From NCBI GenBank assembly GCA_034506395.1, contig JAPDPQ010000041.1:1-40620 (forward strand): 40,620 nucleotides of DNA, written 5' to 3'. Source of the DNA: a candidate division KSB1 bacterium (GTDB lineage Bacteria; Zhuqueibacterota; Zhuqueibacteria; Thermofontimicrobiales; Thermofontimicrobiaceae). Below, one piece after another: positions 34,239 through 40,620 of this stretch (position 1 is the stretch's first letter; each line of letters starts with the position of its first letter). Under the pieces are notes generated by a model that saw nothing but the letters and a program-made list of their open reading frames with translations, was not told where the DNA came from and ran no database searches. Position numbers and translations under genes: made by a program.

Positions 34239-34692
34239 TAGCACCATTTTAAAACAGCGTTTCAGGAGCAATTTATTTTATATAATAAAAGAACACTCAT
34301 TGTTTGTGAACCAAAATAATTGATTAAACGTTGAATCGAACTCAATAAAAAGTTGCTAATGAAAGGTTCTGACCGATTGATGATCAGATGGAAATGAGGA
34401 AACTATTATCCTCGACGATTTTTTTCTCTGACTATCGATGAGACCAAATTTGGTTATCATTCTGCAATCTGATTGCAGAGGGAAGGAGAAATTAGATTTA
34501 CATTGACAAAAAATGATCAATCTGCAAAAGGATGTGTCACGCCTGCGAATGGGGTATGGCATCGATCTTGTGCATTGATTCAATTTTAAGAACTCCAAAA
34601 ATAAATATGCAATGGGCATTCAAATTAAATCAGATCGTCGGTTCCTCAAAGAGGCTCAACCGATCGTTTAATCAAGATATCGAGAGGTAGCA

Positions 34693-35709
34693 ATGAAATA
34701 CTTACCACGTTTATGGCAGAAGGGGCAGGAATTTTTAGGAGTCGAAATCCCGATTATGGCTGGTGCAATGACCTGGATTTCCGATCATCGCTTAGTATCT
34801 ACGGTGTGCAATCATGGCGCATTTGGGTGCATGGCTGGCGGCAATATGCCGCCTGAGGCGTTTGCTCAAGAAATCGATAAGATCAGAGATCTAACTGATA
34901 AACCGTTCGCTGTGAACCTGATCACTATCGCCCCGAACTATCAGGATCATTTAAAAATCGCGGCTTCAAAACGGGTGCCTTTTATCATTTTTGCGGGAAG
35001 CTTTCCGCGCGCTTCAGAAATAAAAATCGCCAAGGAGAGCGGTGCCAAAGTCCTGGCGTTCGCCTCTAACGATACCATTGCAGAGCGAATGATCGCCTCC
35101 GGCGTCGATGCCCTCATGTTGGAGGGCAGTGAAGCCGGCGGCCATATTGGCCACGTATCGCTGGTTATTTTGCTACAGCAAGTATTATTCAATGTCAAAG
35201 ACATTCCTGTTTTTGTTGCTGGGGGCATTGCGACTGGACGATTGATGGCGCATCTGCTGCTCATGGGCGCTGCTGGCATTCAAATGGGTACACGATTCGT
35301 ATTAACCGAAGAGTGCCAGGTTCATCCGAAATTTAAGGAAGCTTTTATCAAAGCCAAGGCTCGGGATGCGGTCGCCACTCCTGCCGTGGGGTCTGAATTG
35401 AATGTGGTCGCTGTTCGTGCGATCCGCAACAAGGGCATGGCAGAGTTCGCCGATTTGCAAATGGATTTAATCATGAAAAATCGTCGCGGTGAAATCACCA
35501 AAAAAGAGGCCCAGTATCAAGTCGAAAATTACTGGGTGGGCGCGCTGCGTCGCGCTGTCCAGGATGGTGATGTCGATTATGGCTCACTGATGGCAGGTCA
35601 GAGCGTGGGCCTGGTCGATAAGGTTCAACCAATGAAAGAGATGTTCGAAGAAATAATCAATGACGCCGAACAGGAATTGGAGCGGATTTATCAGCGCTTG
35701 GGATGTTAA
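34693..35709 (+). CDS. FMN-dependent enoyl-ACP reductase II (FabK)-like / nitronate monooxygenase-like protein
   Basis: The 338-residue TIM-barrel flavoprotein begins VEIPIMAGAMTWIS and has LEGSEAGGHIGH (143-154) with the His151 shared by FabK and nitronate monooxygenases. The FMN-phosphate segment VFVAGGIATGRLMAHLLLMGAAGIQMGTRF is read in order. The two families cannot be separated safely by eye. No fabI or other enoyl reductase is seen in the fab cluster of this window, so a FabK role in fatty-acid synthesis is possible but unproved. A ribosome binding site GAGAGGT precedes the ATG. The gene stands alone. Confidence 0.85.
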   Translation: MKYLPRLWQKGQEFLGVEIPIMAGAMTWISDHRLVSTVCNHGAFGCMAGGNMPPEAFAQEIDKIRDLTDKPFAVNLITIAPNYQDHLKIAASKRVPFIIFAGSFPRASEIKIAKESGAKVLAFASNDTIAERMIASGVDALMLEGSEAGGHIGHVSLVILLQQVLFNVKDIPVFVAGGIATGRLMAHLLLMGAAGIQMGTRFVLTEECQVHPKFKEAFIKAKARDAVATPAVGSELNVVAVRAIRNKGMAEFADLQMDLIMKNRRGEITKKEAQYQVENYWVGALRRAVQDGDVDYGSLMAGQSVGLVDKVQPMKEMFEEIINDAEQELERIYQRLGC

Positions 35710-35902
35710 TGACCACACAGCCAGTCGACTTGGTCTCTGCTTTAATTTTAAAGCATCTCTTGCCCTGCTTGTGTCAACGTCGATTATCAATACTTTTCGG
35801 TTATGGCGAAAAAAACTTGTTTCATCCCCAAAAATTCTTTACCTTCCCACCGAATAAACTCACAACTTATGTGTATCAGAAGGTGAAAAGTGAGCTCATC
35901 GA

Positions 35903-36475
35903 ATGAACAAGGCCGAAGAAAACGAAGATCACGCGCTCATCGAACTTTGCCAGCGTGGCGATAAAGCCAGCTTCGGAAAATTGGTCGAAAAATACATGCA
36001 GCGCGCCTATTTTACCGCTCTGGGATTGATCGGCGATCATGAGATCGCCCTAGATCTCTCCCAGGATGCTTTTGTTCGCGCCTACCGCTCCATTCACAAA
36101 TTCGTACCAGAGCAAAATTTTTTTACCTGGTATTATCAGATTTTGAGAAATCTATGTTTCAATTATTGGCGCGATCATGCACGCCACGCTCGCTCGTTTT
36201 CTGAGATTGGTGCTCTTGATATCGAGACAATTGTCGATACCGATCAGAATTCAGAGAAGCTCGCAGAACAAAACGAAATGAAGCAAGCGCTGTGGCAAGC
36301 CATGAATGAGCTAAAGCCACATGAGCGGGAGATCATCGTTTTAAAAGATTTTCAGGAACTCACATATCAGCAGATCGCCGAGGCGCTAAACTGCCCGATT
36401 GGGACAGTGATGTCGCGGCTGTTTACAGCCCGAAAGGCTTTGAAGCAAAAATTGGAGCGGTTCTTCAATGACTAA
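35903..36475 (+). CDS. ECF-type RNA polymerase sigma factor
   Basis: The 190-residue protein has sigma region 2 (about 13-95, with DLSQDAFVRAYRSIHKF for core and -10 contacts) and region 4 (about 130-187, with HEREIIVLKDFQELTYQQIAEAL then GTVMSRLFTARKAL as the HTH). Regions 1 and 3 are absent, as in extracytoplasmic-function sigma factors. Its 3' end overlaps the next gene by 8 bases; that gene is a membrane protein likely to be its anti-sigma factor. The ribosome binding site is weak. The stimulus is unknown. Confidence 0.93.
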   Translation: MNKAEENEDHALIELCQRGDKASFGKLVEKYMQRAYFTALGLIGDHEIALDLSQDAFVRAYRSIHKFVPEQNFFTWYYQILRNLCFNYWRDHARHARSFSEIGALDIETIVDTDQNSEKLAEQNEMKQALWQAMNELKPHEREIIVLKDFQELTYQQIAEALNCPIGTVMSRLFTARKALKQKLERFFND

Positions 36476-36935
36476 TCAACAGCCAAAACAGACATTAGAG
36501 CGTTTTAATCAATTGTTGATGGGTGCCATCGATCAGGAGCTCACGCCCCAGGAGTGGAACGAATTCAATCAAATTGTTAATTCAAATAGACAACTCTTGA
36601 AAGAATGGAAACACTATAAAAAGCTGAAGGAGGTTGCTCGCGCCATGAAATTTAAATCGCCACCTAAAGAGGTATGGGATAATTATTGGATGAATACCTA
36701 CAACAAAATCGAACGAGGGATTGGTTGGATCATTTTTTCGATCGGTGCAATCATTTTGATCACTTATGGCCTGTTTAAGGCCGTTGAGAGCATGATCGCC
36801 GATCCGAAACTTCAAGGGATCATAAAAATTGGTATCATTGCCGTGTTGCTTGGACTTGTCATTTTGCTCGTCTCTGTGATCAGAGAAAAGCTTTTTGTGA
36901 GAAAATCAGACCCATATAAGGAGGTACAAAGATGA
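36468..36935 (+). CDS. Membrane protein, putative anti-sigma factor
   Basis: The 155-residue protein has a cytoplasmic N-terminal part (1-80) rich in charged helices (FNQLLMGAIDQELTPQEWNEF). This resembles the start of anti-sigma domains but lacks the His-Cys zinc motif. Two membrane segments follow (85-103 and 118-138), with a short basic tail. It overlaps the sigma gene by 8 bases and the next gene by 4, so all three are one operon. The anti-sigma call rests on position and the ELTPQE-type N-terminus. No family is recognised with certainty. Confidence 0.65.
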   Translation: MTNQQPKQTLERFNQLLMGAIDQELTPQEWNEFNQIVNSNRQLLKEWKHYKKLKEVARAMKFKSPPKEVWDNYWMNTYNKIERGIGWIIFSIGAIILITYGLFKAVESMIADPKLQGIIKIGIIAVLLGLVILLVSVIREKLFVRKSDPYKEVQR

Positions 36936-37246
36936 TCGTCGTTAGCTCCAGTACCGTTGCTGGAAAGAAAATTGTCAAAACACTGGGATTGGTCAAGGGA
37001 AATACGATTCGCGCCAGACATATCGGACACGACATCATGGCGGTATTTAAAAATATCGTCGGGGGTGAAATCGAAGAATATACAAAATTGATGGCTGAGG
37101 CCCGGGAACAGGCCCTGGATCGCATGATTAAGCAAGCAGAAGAATTGGGTGCCAATGCCATTGTCGATACCAGGTTCTCCACCAGCTATATCATGGGAGC
37201 TGCATCTGAAATCCTTGTCTTTGGCACGGCTGTGGTGGTTGAATAA
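36932..37246 (+). CDS. YbjQ/UPF0145 family protein
   Basis: The 104-residue protein matches the YbjQ (UPF0145) family: GLVKGNTIRARHIGHDIMA, then GGEIEEYTKLMAEAREQAL, then LGANAIVDTRFSTS. Homologues form ring-like oligomers and are labelled heavy-metal-binding on thin evidence. GGAGG precedes the ATG. It overlaps the membrane protein gene by ATGA and is probably under control of the sigma factor upstream. It has no metal-binding Cys residues. Confidence 0.9.
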   Translation: MIVVSSSTVAGKKIVKTLGLVKGNTIRARHIGHDIMAVFKNIVGGEIEEYTKLMAEAREQALDRMIKQAEELGANAIVDTRFSTSYIMGAASEILVFGTAVVVE

Positions 37247-37356
37247 TCCCAAGCTTGACTCGTATCATGCTTATAGGTCGTATTGAATTCTGTTTTGGAT
37301 AAATAGCATTCCGATATAAAGCATTCGCTGGTCTCATCAGCGAAGACCCAAAAAAC

Positions 37357-37404
37357 ATCCCAGCGCTACCGTTATCCCCATAAATTTACTAATAGCGCTG
37401 GGAT
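37357..37404. terminator. Bidirectional terminator between convergent genes
   Basis: ATCCCAGCGCTA (37357-37368) and TAGCGCTGGGAT (37393-37404) form a perfect 12-base stem around a 24-base loop. It lies between YbjQ (plus) and the disulfide oxidoreductase (minus), flanked by A-rich sequence on the left. A smaller hairpin, TCGCTG with CAGCGA, is at 37325-37343. Confidence 0.65.
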
Positions 37405-37433
37405 TCAATAAACATCCGAATAGGTTTCCTTTG

Positions 37434-38090
37434 CTACGATTTCATGGCCACGCCTTCCGCCTCGAGCACTTTCTCCAAATAATTCTTTTCGGGCAATGCT
37501 CCCTCAAACTCAACTTCTTCGTTGATGACTACCTTGGGCACCGCAGAGACGAAATATTTATTGGACAATTGCGGAAATTCCGACGCCTCAATCATATCGC
37601 CCGTCACCAAATCACTTTCCATTGCCATCATGTGGGCCATCCGTACCGCCCGCGGGCAATATGGACAAGTCAACGTCACAAACACCTGAATGTGCACTGG
37701 TTTGCTGAGCTTTTTTAGTGCTTCTTTCGTTTCCTTGGACAAAAAGCTCGCTCCGTTGGATACGTCGATAATGTCTTCAATCAGGGTGCTGAATTCATAT
37801 CCGGCCGGAACGCCGTAAAAGCGAATCCCATAATCCTTCTCACCTTCCACGACAATCGCTGGGATCCGTTTGATATCGTAATGCTTCACCTTGGCTTCGT
37901 CCTTGACAAAATCATAAATCTCAACTTTAATTTTATCTGATAACTCCGATAACTCAGTCAACAATTCTCGCGTCAGTTGACAATACTGACATTCAAACTG
38001 CTGGGTAAAAAATACCAGCTTCACTGGTCGGGTCATTTTCGAGAATTCCTTTTTCAAATATTCCCGATCTTCCTTTGAAATATGAGCCAT
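37434..38090 (-). CDS. Two-domain protein disulfide oxidoreductase (PDO/glutaredoxin-like)
   Basis: The 218-residue protein contains two thioredoxin folds, each with a CxxC active site: CQYC (34-37) in FECQYCQLT and CPYC (142-145) in TCPYCPRAV. The cis-proline loops are RIPAIVV and AVPKVVI. This is the architecture of the PDO family, best known in thermophiles, which reduces or shuffles protein disulfides in the cytoplasm. No signal peptide is present. It follows the thioredoxin-reductase-like gene by 107 bases on the same strand, so the two probably form a reductase-substrate pair. Confidence 0.9.
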   Translation of the reverse strand: MAHISKEDREYLKKEFSKMTRPVKLVFFTQQFECQYCQLTRELLTELSELSDKIKVEIYDFVKDEAKVKHYDIKRIPAIVVEGEKDYGIRFYGVPAGYEFSTLIEDIIDVSNGASFLSKETKEALKKLSKPVHIQVFVTLTCPYCPRAVRMAHMMAMESDLVTGDMIEASEFPQLSNKYFVSAVPKVVINEEVEFEGALPEKNYLEKVLEAEGVAMKS

Positions 38091-38197
38091 TTTAAATCCT
38101 CCAAAATTTATGTTTGAACAACTATGATTTAATCTTTTTAACCCATCACACCATTAAATCAATACTCCAATATTCCATCTTCCCATCCTTCAATTAT

Positions 38198-39178
38198 TCA
38201 TTCCTGGGATTTCAACTGCTCGATATAATGCTCTGCCGAAACCGCAGCGACTGCACCGTCCCCGATTGCCGTCGCCACTTGGCGTAATCCCTTATCTCGA
38301 ACATCACCAGCGACAAACACCCCAGGAATCGAAGCCTGCAATTTTTCATCGGTCACAATATAGCCCCACTGGTTCAACGCCAATTGTCCCTTGAAAAGCT
38401 CTGTATTAGGAATTAAACCAATATATACAAATACCCCTTCAACAGGAATGACTTTTGTCTCTCCTGTAGCGCGGTCTTTCACCGTGATCGACTCTACTTT
38501 TCCCGAACCATTGATCGACAACACTTGATGGTTCAATAGAGTAACCGTGTTTGGATGCGATTGAAATTTCTCCTGCAGAATTTTTTCTGCATTTAATTTC
38601 GGCATATATTCAATTAAAGTGATCGACTTAACAAATTTTAAAATGAACAGTCCTTCCTGAAGACCAGAATTGCCACCGCCAATGATTGCGATGTCTTTTC
38701 CTGAATAAATTGGGCCATCGCACGTAGCACAATAGGATACGCCCCGACCTTTCAACTCCTTTTCGCCTGGGACATTCAACAGCTTCGGTGAGGTTCCAGT
38801 TGCGATAATAACCGCTTGAGCATTAATTGGCTTGCCGTCGATCAGCAATGTTTTCGGAGAGCTTCTCAAATCTAATTTTGCCACCTCCCCATAATATATT
38901 TCAGCTCCGAAGCGTTTGGCCTGCTGCACCATTCGATCGGCAAGCGCATGGCCATTGATGCCCTCTGGAAAGCCCGGGTAATTTTCGATCACATCCGTGG
39001 CCGCAGCTTCCCCACCGATCTCTTTTTTCTCCACCACGAGAGTCGTCAATCGCGCCCGCGCAGCATAAATTGCTGCTGTAAGACCTGCTGGGCCCCCACC
39101 TAAAACCACCACATCATAACCATCGGCTAATTCAACCTTATCCTCATCCTTTTTTAAAGAAAACATTAATCCTTCCAT
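38198..39178 (-). CDS. trxB: Thioredoxin-reductase-like flavoprotein with atypical nucleotide site
   Basis: The 326-residue protein has the FAD loop LGGGPAGLTAA (26-36) and the redox-active CATC (150-153) of thioredoxin reductases. In the NADPH domain the usual GGGDSAxEEA is GGGNSGLQEG, and the usual HRRxxxRA that binds the NADPH 2'-phosphate is replaced by EYMPKLNA. It may therefore use NADH or a non-pyridine donor. ATG 39178 is chosen because AGGAGG lies 9 bases before it; the GTG at 39187 is too close. A perfect 12-base palindrome TTTGAGCTCAAA (39203-39214) lies just upstream and could be an operator. The partner is the PDO encoded next. Confidence 0.9.
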   Translation of the reverse strand: MEGLMFSLKKDEDKVELADGYDVVVLGGGPAGLTAAIYAARARLTTLVVEKKEIGGEAAATDVIENYPGFPEGINGHALADRMVQQAKRFGAEIYYGEVAKLDLRSSPKTLLIDGKPINAQAVIIATGTSPKLLNVPGEKELKGRGVSYCATCDGPIYSGKDIAIIGGGNSGLQEGLFILKFVKSITLIEYMPKLNAEKILQEKFQSHPNTVTLLNHQVLSINGSGKVESITVKDRATGETKVIPVEGVFVYIGLIPNTELFKGQLALNQWGYIVTDEKLQASIPGVFVAGDVRDKGLRQVATAIGDGAVAAVSAEHYIEQLKSQE

Positions 39179-39305
39179 CCTTTTCACCTCCTGCTTTCTC
39201 TATTTGAGCTCAAAACTTTAGATGAATAGAGCAATAAAAGGATTCTTTTGGTAGATATTGAAGCTGCCCAGTAATTTTTCTATCCCAAATCGATCGAAAT
39301 TCCAT

Positions 39306-39334
39306 TTGCAAATCAGCATTTTTTTTATTATATT
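39306..39334 (+). promoter_or_regulatory. Promoter for efp
   Basis: TTGCAA (39306-39311), 17-base spacer, TATATT (39329-39334), giving a leader of about 45 bases before the efp ATG. The arrangement is nearly the same as the ffh promoter. Confidence 0.65.
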
Positions 39335-39386
39335 TGACCTGAAAATTGAAAAATCGGACAAGGATGTAATAGTTAGGAGTTGATTT

Positions 39387-39956
39387 ATGACTGCAATTTC
39401 AGAGTTTCGAACTGGCAAAGCCATTCGTTTCAACAATGATGTCTGGATTATTACTGAATTTCAGCATGTCACGCCGGGGAACTGGCGCGCCATGGTGCGA
39501 ACCAAATTAAAAAATGCTAAGACAGGTCGCGTAATCGAAAATACGTTCCGCATGACTGATGAGATCGAAGAAGTTTATCTTGAAGAAAAGCAAATGCAAT
39601 ACTTGTATGAGTCCGACGGAAATTTATACTTTATGGATACCGAGACTTACGACCAGACATTTATTCCAGCGGATCTTCTGGGCGATCAACTCAAATTTCT
39701 CAAAGAAGGCGATATGGTGAAGATCCTTTTCAATGAAGGTGTCGCTATTACTGCGGAATTGCCAAACTTTATCGAATTCAAAGTGATCCAGGCGGATCCC
39801 GGCGTGAAAGGGGATTCAGCGACCAATATCTTGAAATATTGCACCATCGAAACGGGTGCAAAAGTCCAAGTGCCGCTATTCGTAAAAGAAGGAGATACTA
39901 TCAAAATTGACACACGAACTGGAAAATATTTGGAGCGGGTTGCTGTTGGTCGCTGA
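39387..39956 (+). CDS. efp: Elongation factor P (Asn at the modification loop)
   Basis: EF-P relieves ribosome stalling at polyproline. The 189-residue protein has three beta-barrel domains, with the ending FVKEGDTIKIDTRTGKYLERV. The tip loop of domain I reads TPGNWRAM, so Asn32 stands where most EF-Ps carry the modified Lys (PGKG) or Arg. EpmA-type lysylation is therefore impossible at this residue. EF-Ps with other tip residues exist in several phyla. The gene stands alone between a good promoter and a terminator. Confidence 0.95.
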   Translation: MTAISEFRTGKAIRFNNDVWIITEFQHVTPGNWRAMVRTKLKNAKTGRVIENTFRMTDEIEEVYLEEKQMQYLYESDGNLYFMDTETYDQTFIPADLLGDQLKFLKEGDMVKILFNEGVAITAELPNFIEFKVIQADPGVKGDSATNILKYCTIETGAKVQVPLFVKEGDTIKIDTRTGKYLERVAVGR

Positions 39957-39975
39957 CAGTTTATATGCGAAATTA

Positions 39976-40008
39976 AAATAGGGCAATTTGATAAATTGCC
40001 CTATTTTT
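39976..40008 (+). terminator. Rho-independent terminator after efp
   Basis: A perfect 15-base stem, AAAATAGGGCAATTT (39976-39990) with AAATTGCCCTATTTT (39994-40008), closes a 3-base loop. The right arm ends in T6. Confidence 0.85.
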
Positions 40009-40163
40009 TATCCACTCCAAAGCATTTTACCAAATCAGGTAGAAATGGTAGTACAACATAAAGTGTGTAAATTTCAATTGCAATTTTCATAAAAAGGGCT
40101 TATTCTTCCAGTATTTCAAAATTGACCGATCATCATCTTGAAATTATCTGGAGGAATTCGTTC

Positions 40164-40620
40164 ATGGAAAATGTTGCTACTAAATATCCTGATTGTCAAG
40201 AAAATAGTTCTGATAATTTATTTGAAACCACTGACCAATTGATGCCCAATGATGAAGAGTTCTTTGATATGCTGGAACAACAGCTTCGGCATATTGCCAG
40301 AATTACCATCATTACCACCTTTAATGATGAATTTGAACGGTTTATTAGAACCGCACCTTATCAGTTATCTGCTGATCGCACGAATTCCGGAAACGGGTTT
40401 CAATACCGAAGCTTTGAGACTCGATTTGGTGTAATTAAAGATATTCGCATTTCCAGGTCTCGAAAAAGGCGATTTATCACCAAATTGTTCCATCGATGGA
40501 ACCGCCGTGAAACAAGATTACTCGAGCCATTGCTGATCTGTTTGTCAATGGCATCAGCACCCGAAAGGTGAAAAAAATTACCCAAGCCATCTGGGGGCGC
40601 AACTATAGTGCGACCACGGT
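40164..40620 (+). pseudogene. IS256/Mutator-type transposase, 5' part, frameshifted and cut by window end
   Basis: The start at ATG 40164 follows GGAGG (40150-40154). The frame encodes the N-terminal region of a Mutator/IS256 transposase (RSFETRFGVIKDIRI, then KLFHRWNRRE). It drifts off and stops at 40571. The family continues in another frame from about 40511 (ITRAIADLFVNGISTRKV, then KKITQAIWGRNYSATTV), open to base 40620. The change equals loss of one base near 40511. No slippery heptamer is seen there, so it looks like a disabling deletion or a sequence error. AT-rich sequence at about 40058-40080 could be the element's left end, but no confirmed terminal repeat is visible. Confidence 0.8.

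Larger units (their letters stand above)
34026..34692. other. 667-base divergent intergenic region
   Basis: No gene is recognised. It contains the minus-strand promoter for the peptidase, a plus-strand promoter (34210-34238), a 5-bp hairpin followed by a T7 run (34396-34424), a perfect 12-bp palindrome ACCAAATTTGGT (34443-34454), an 8-bp hairpin with 3-base loop (34461-34479), and an imperfect hairpin just upstream of the FabK-like gene (34639-34662). Density of such signals suggests regulation or a small RNA. Confidence 0.5.

Noticed and set aside
1..40620. CRISPR array or phage region
   Set aside because: No regularly spaced direct repeats and no structural phage, integrase or cas genes were seen.

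Overview
The window looks like chromosomal DNA of a free-living, probably anaerobic, Gram-negative bacterium of the FCB group, in the Calditrichota/KSB1 neighbourhood. This is inferred from a secreted protein with a FlgD/T9SS-type C-terminal sorting module, a lipoprotein, an Omp85-like outer-membrane barrel fused to a peptidase, and heterodisulfide-reductase (Hdr) type redox proteins next to ordinary fatty-acid and ribosome genes. The taxon is an inference and there is no rRNA to confirm it.

Region 1 (1-5650) is an accessory redox locus broken up by small modules. It holds the 3' part of a canonical HdrA, a HicB-like ORF, a HicBA toxin-antitoxin pair, a second HdrA-like flavoprotein, a hairpin, a dispersed palindromic repeat, and an MvhD-type [2Fe-2S] subunit. 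The MvhD reading frame contains an in-frame UGA at the position of a conserved cysteine, followed by a SECIS-like hairpin, so it is very likely a selenoprotein. A DUF433/DUF5615 (PIN-like) pair and an FMN-binding exported protein follow.

Region 2 (5650-13180) carries malic enzyme, a secreted sorting-domain protein, and two large flavoproteins. The first is an HdrA N-terminal half running into a complete NfnB/GltD-like NAD(P)H oxidoreductase. The second resumes with the GltD tail and the HdrA C-terminal half, and is then fused to a second HdrA-like unit that has lost its FAD-binding loop. This second protein equals the first two Hdr genes of Region 1 joined in one chain. The most unusual system in the window is therefore a pair of paralogous Hdr-type electron-transfer assemblies: one with a selenocysteine MvhD and one with a built-in NAD(P)H module.

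Region 3 (13396-23455) is a fatty-acid/phospholipid cluster: yceD-rpmF-plsX-fabH-(TPR lipoprotein)-fabD-fabG-acpP-fabF-rnc-acyl-CoA dehydrogenase. A perfect 14-bp inverted repeat lies in front of rpmF. Region 4 (24128-28697) is the translation cluster ffh-rpsP-khpA-rimM-trmD-rplS followed by a CAU-anticodon tRNA. Region 5 (28745-34087, minus strand) holds recQ and an M1 peptidase with an Omp85-like barrel. Region 6 (34693-37404) has a FabK/nitronate-monooxygenase-like enzyme and an ECF sigma / membrane anti-sigma candidate / YbjQ operon. Region 7 (37434-40620) has a two-domain disulfide oxidoreductase with an atypical thioredoxin reductase (minus strand), efp, and the start of a frameshifted IS256-type transposase at the window edge.

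Several promoters fit a TTGnnn-17 bp-TAnATT pattern, and rho-independent terminators separate the transcription units.
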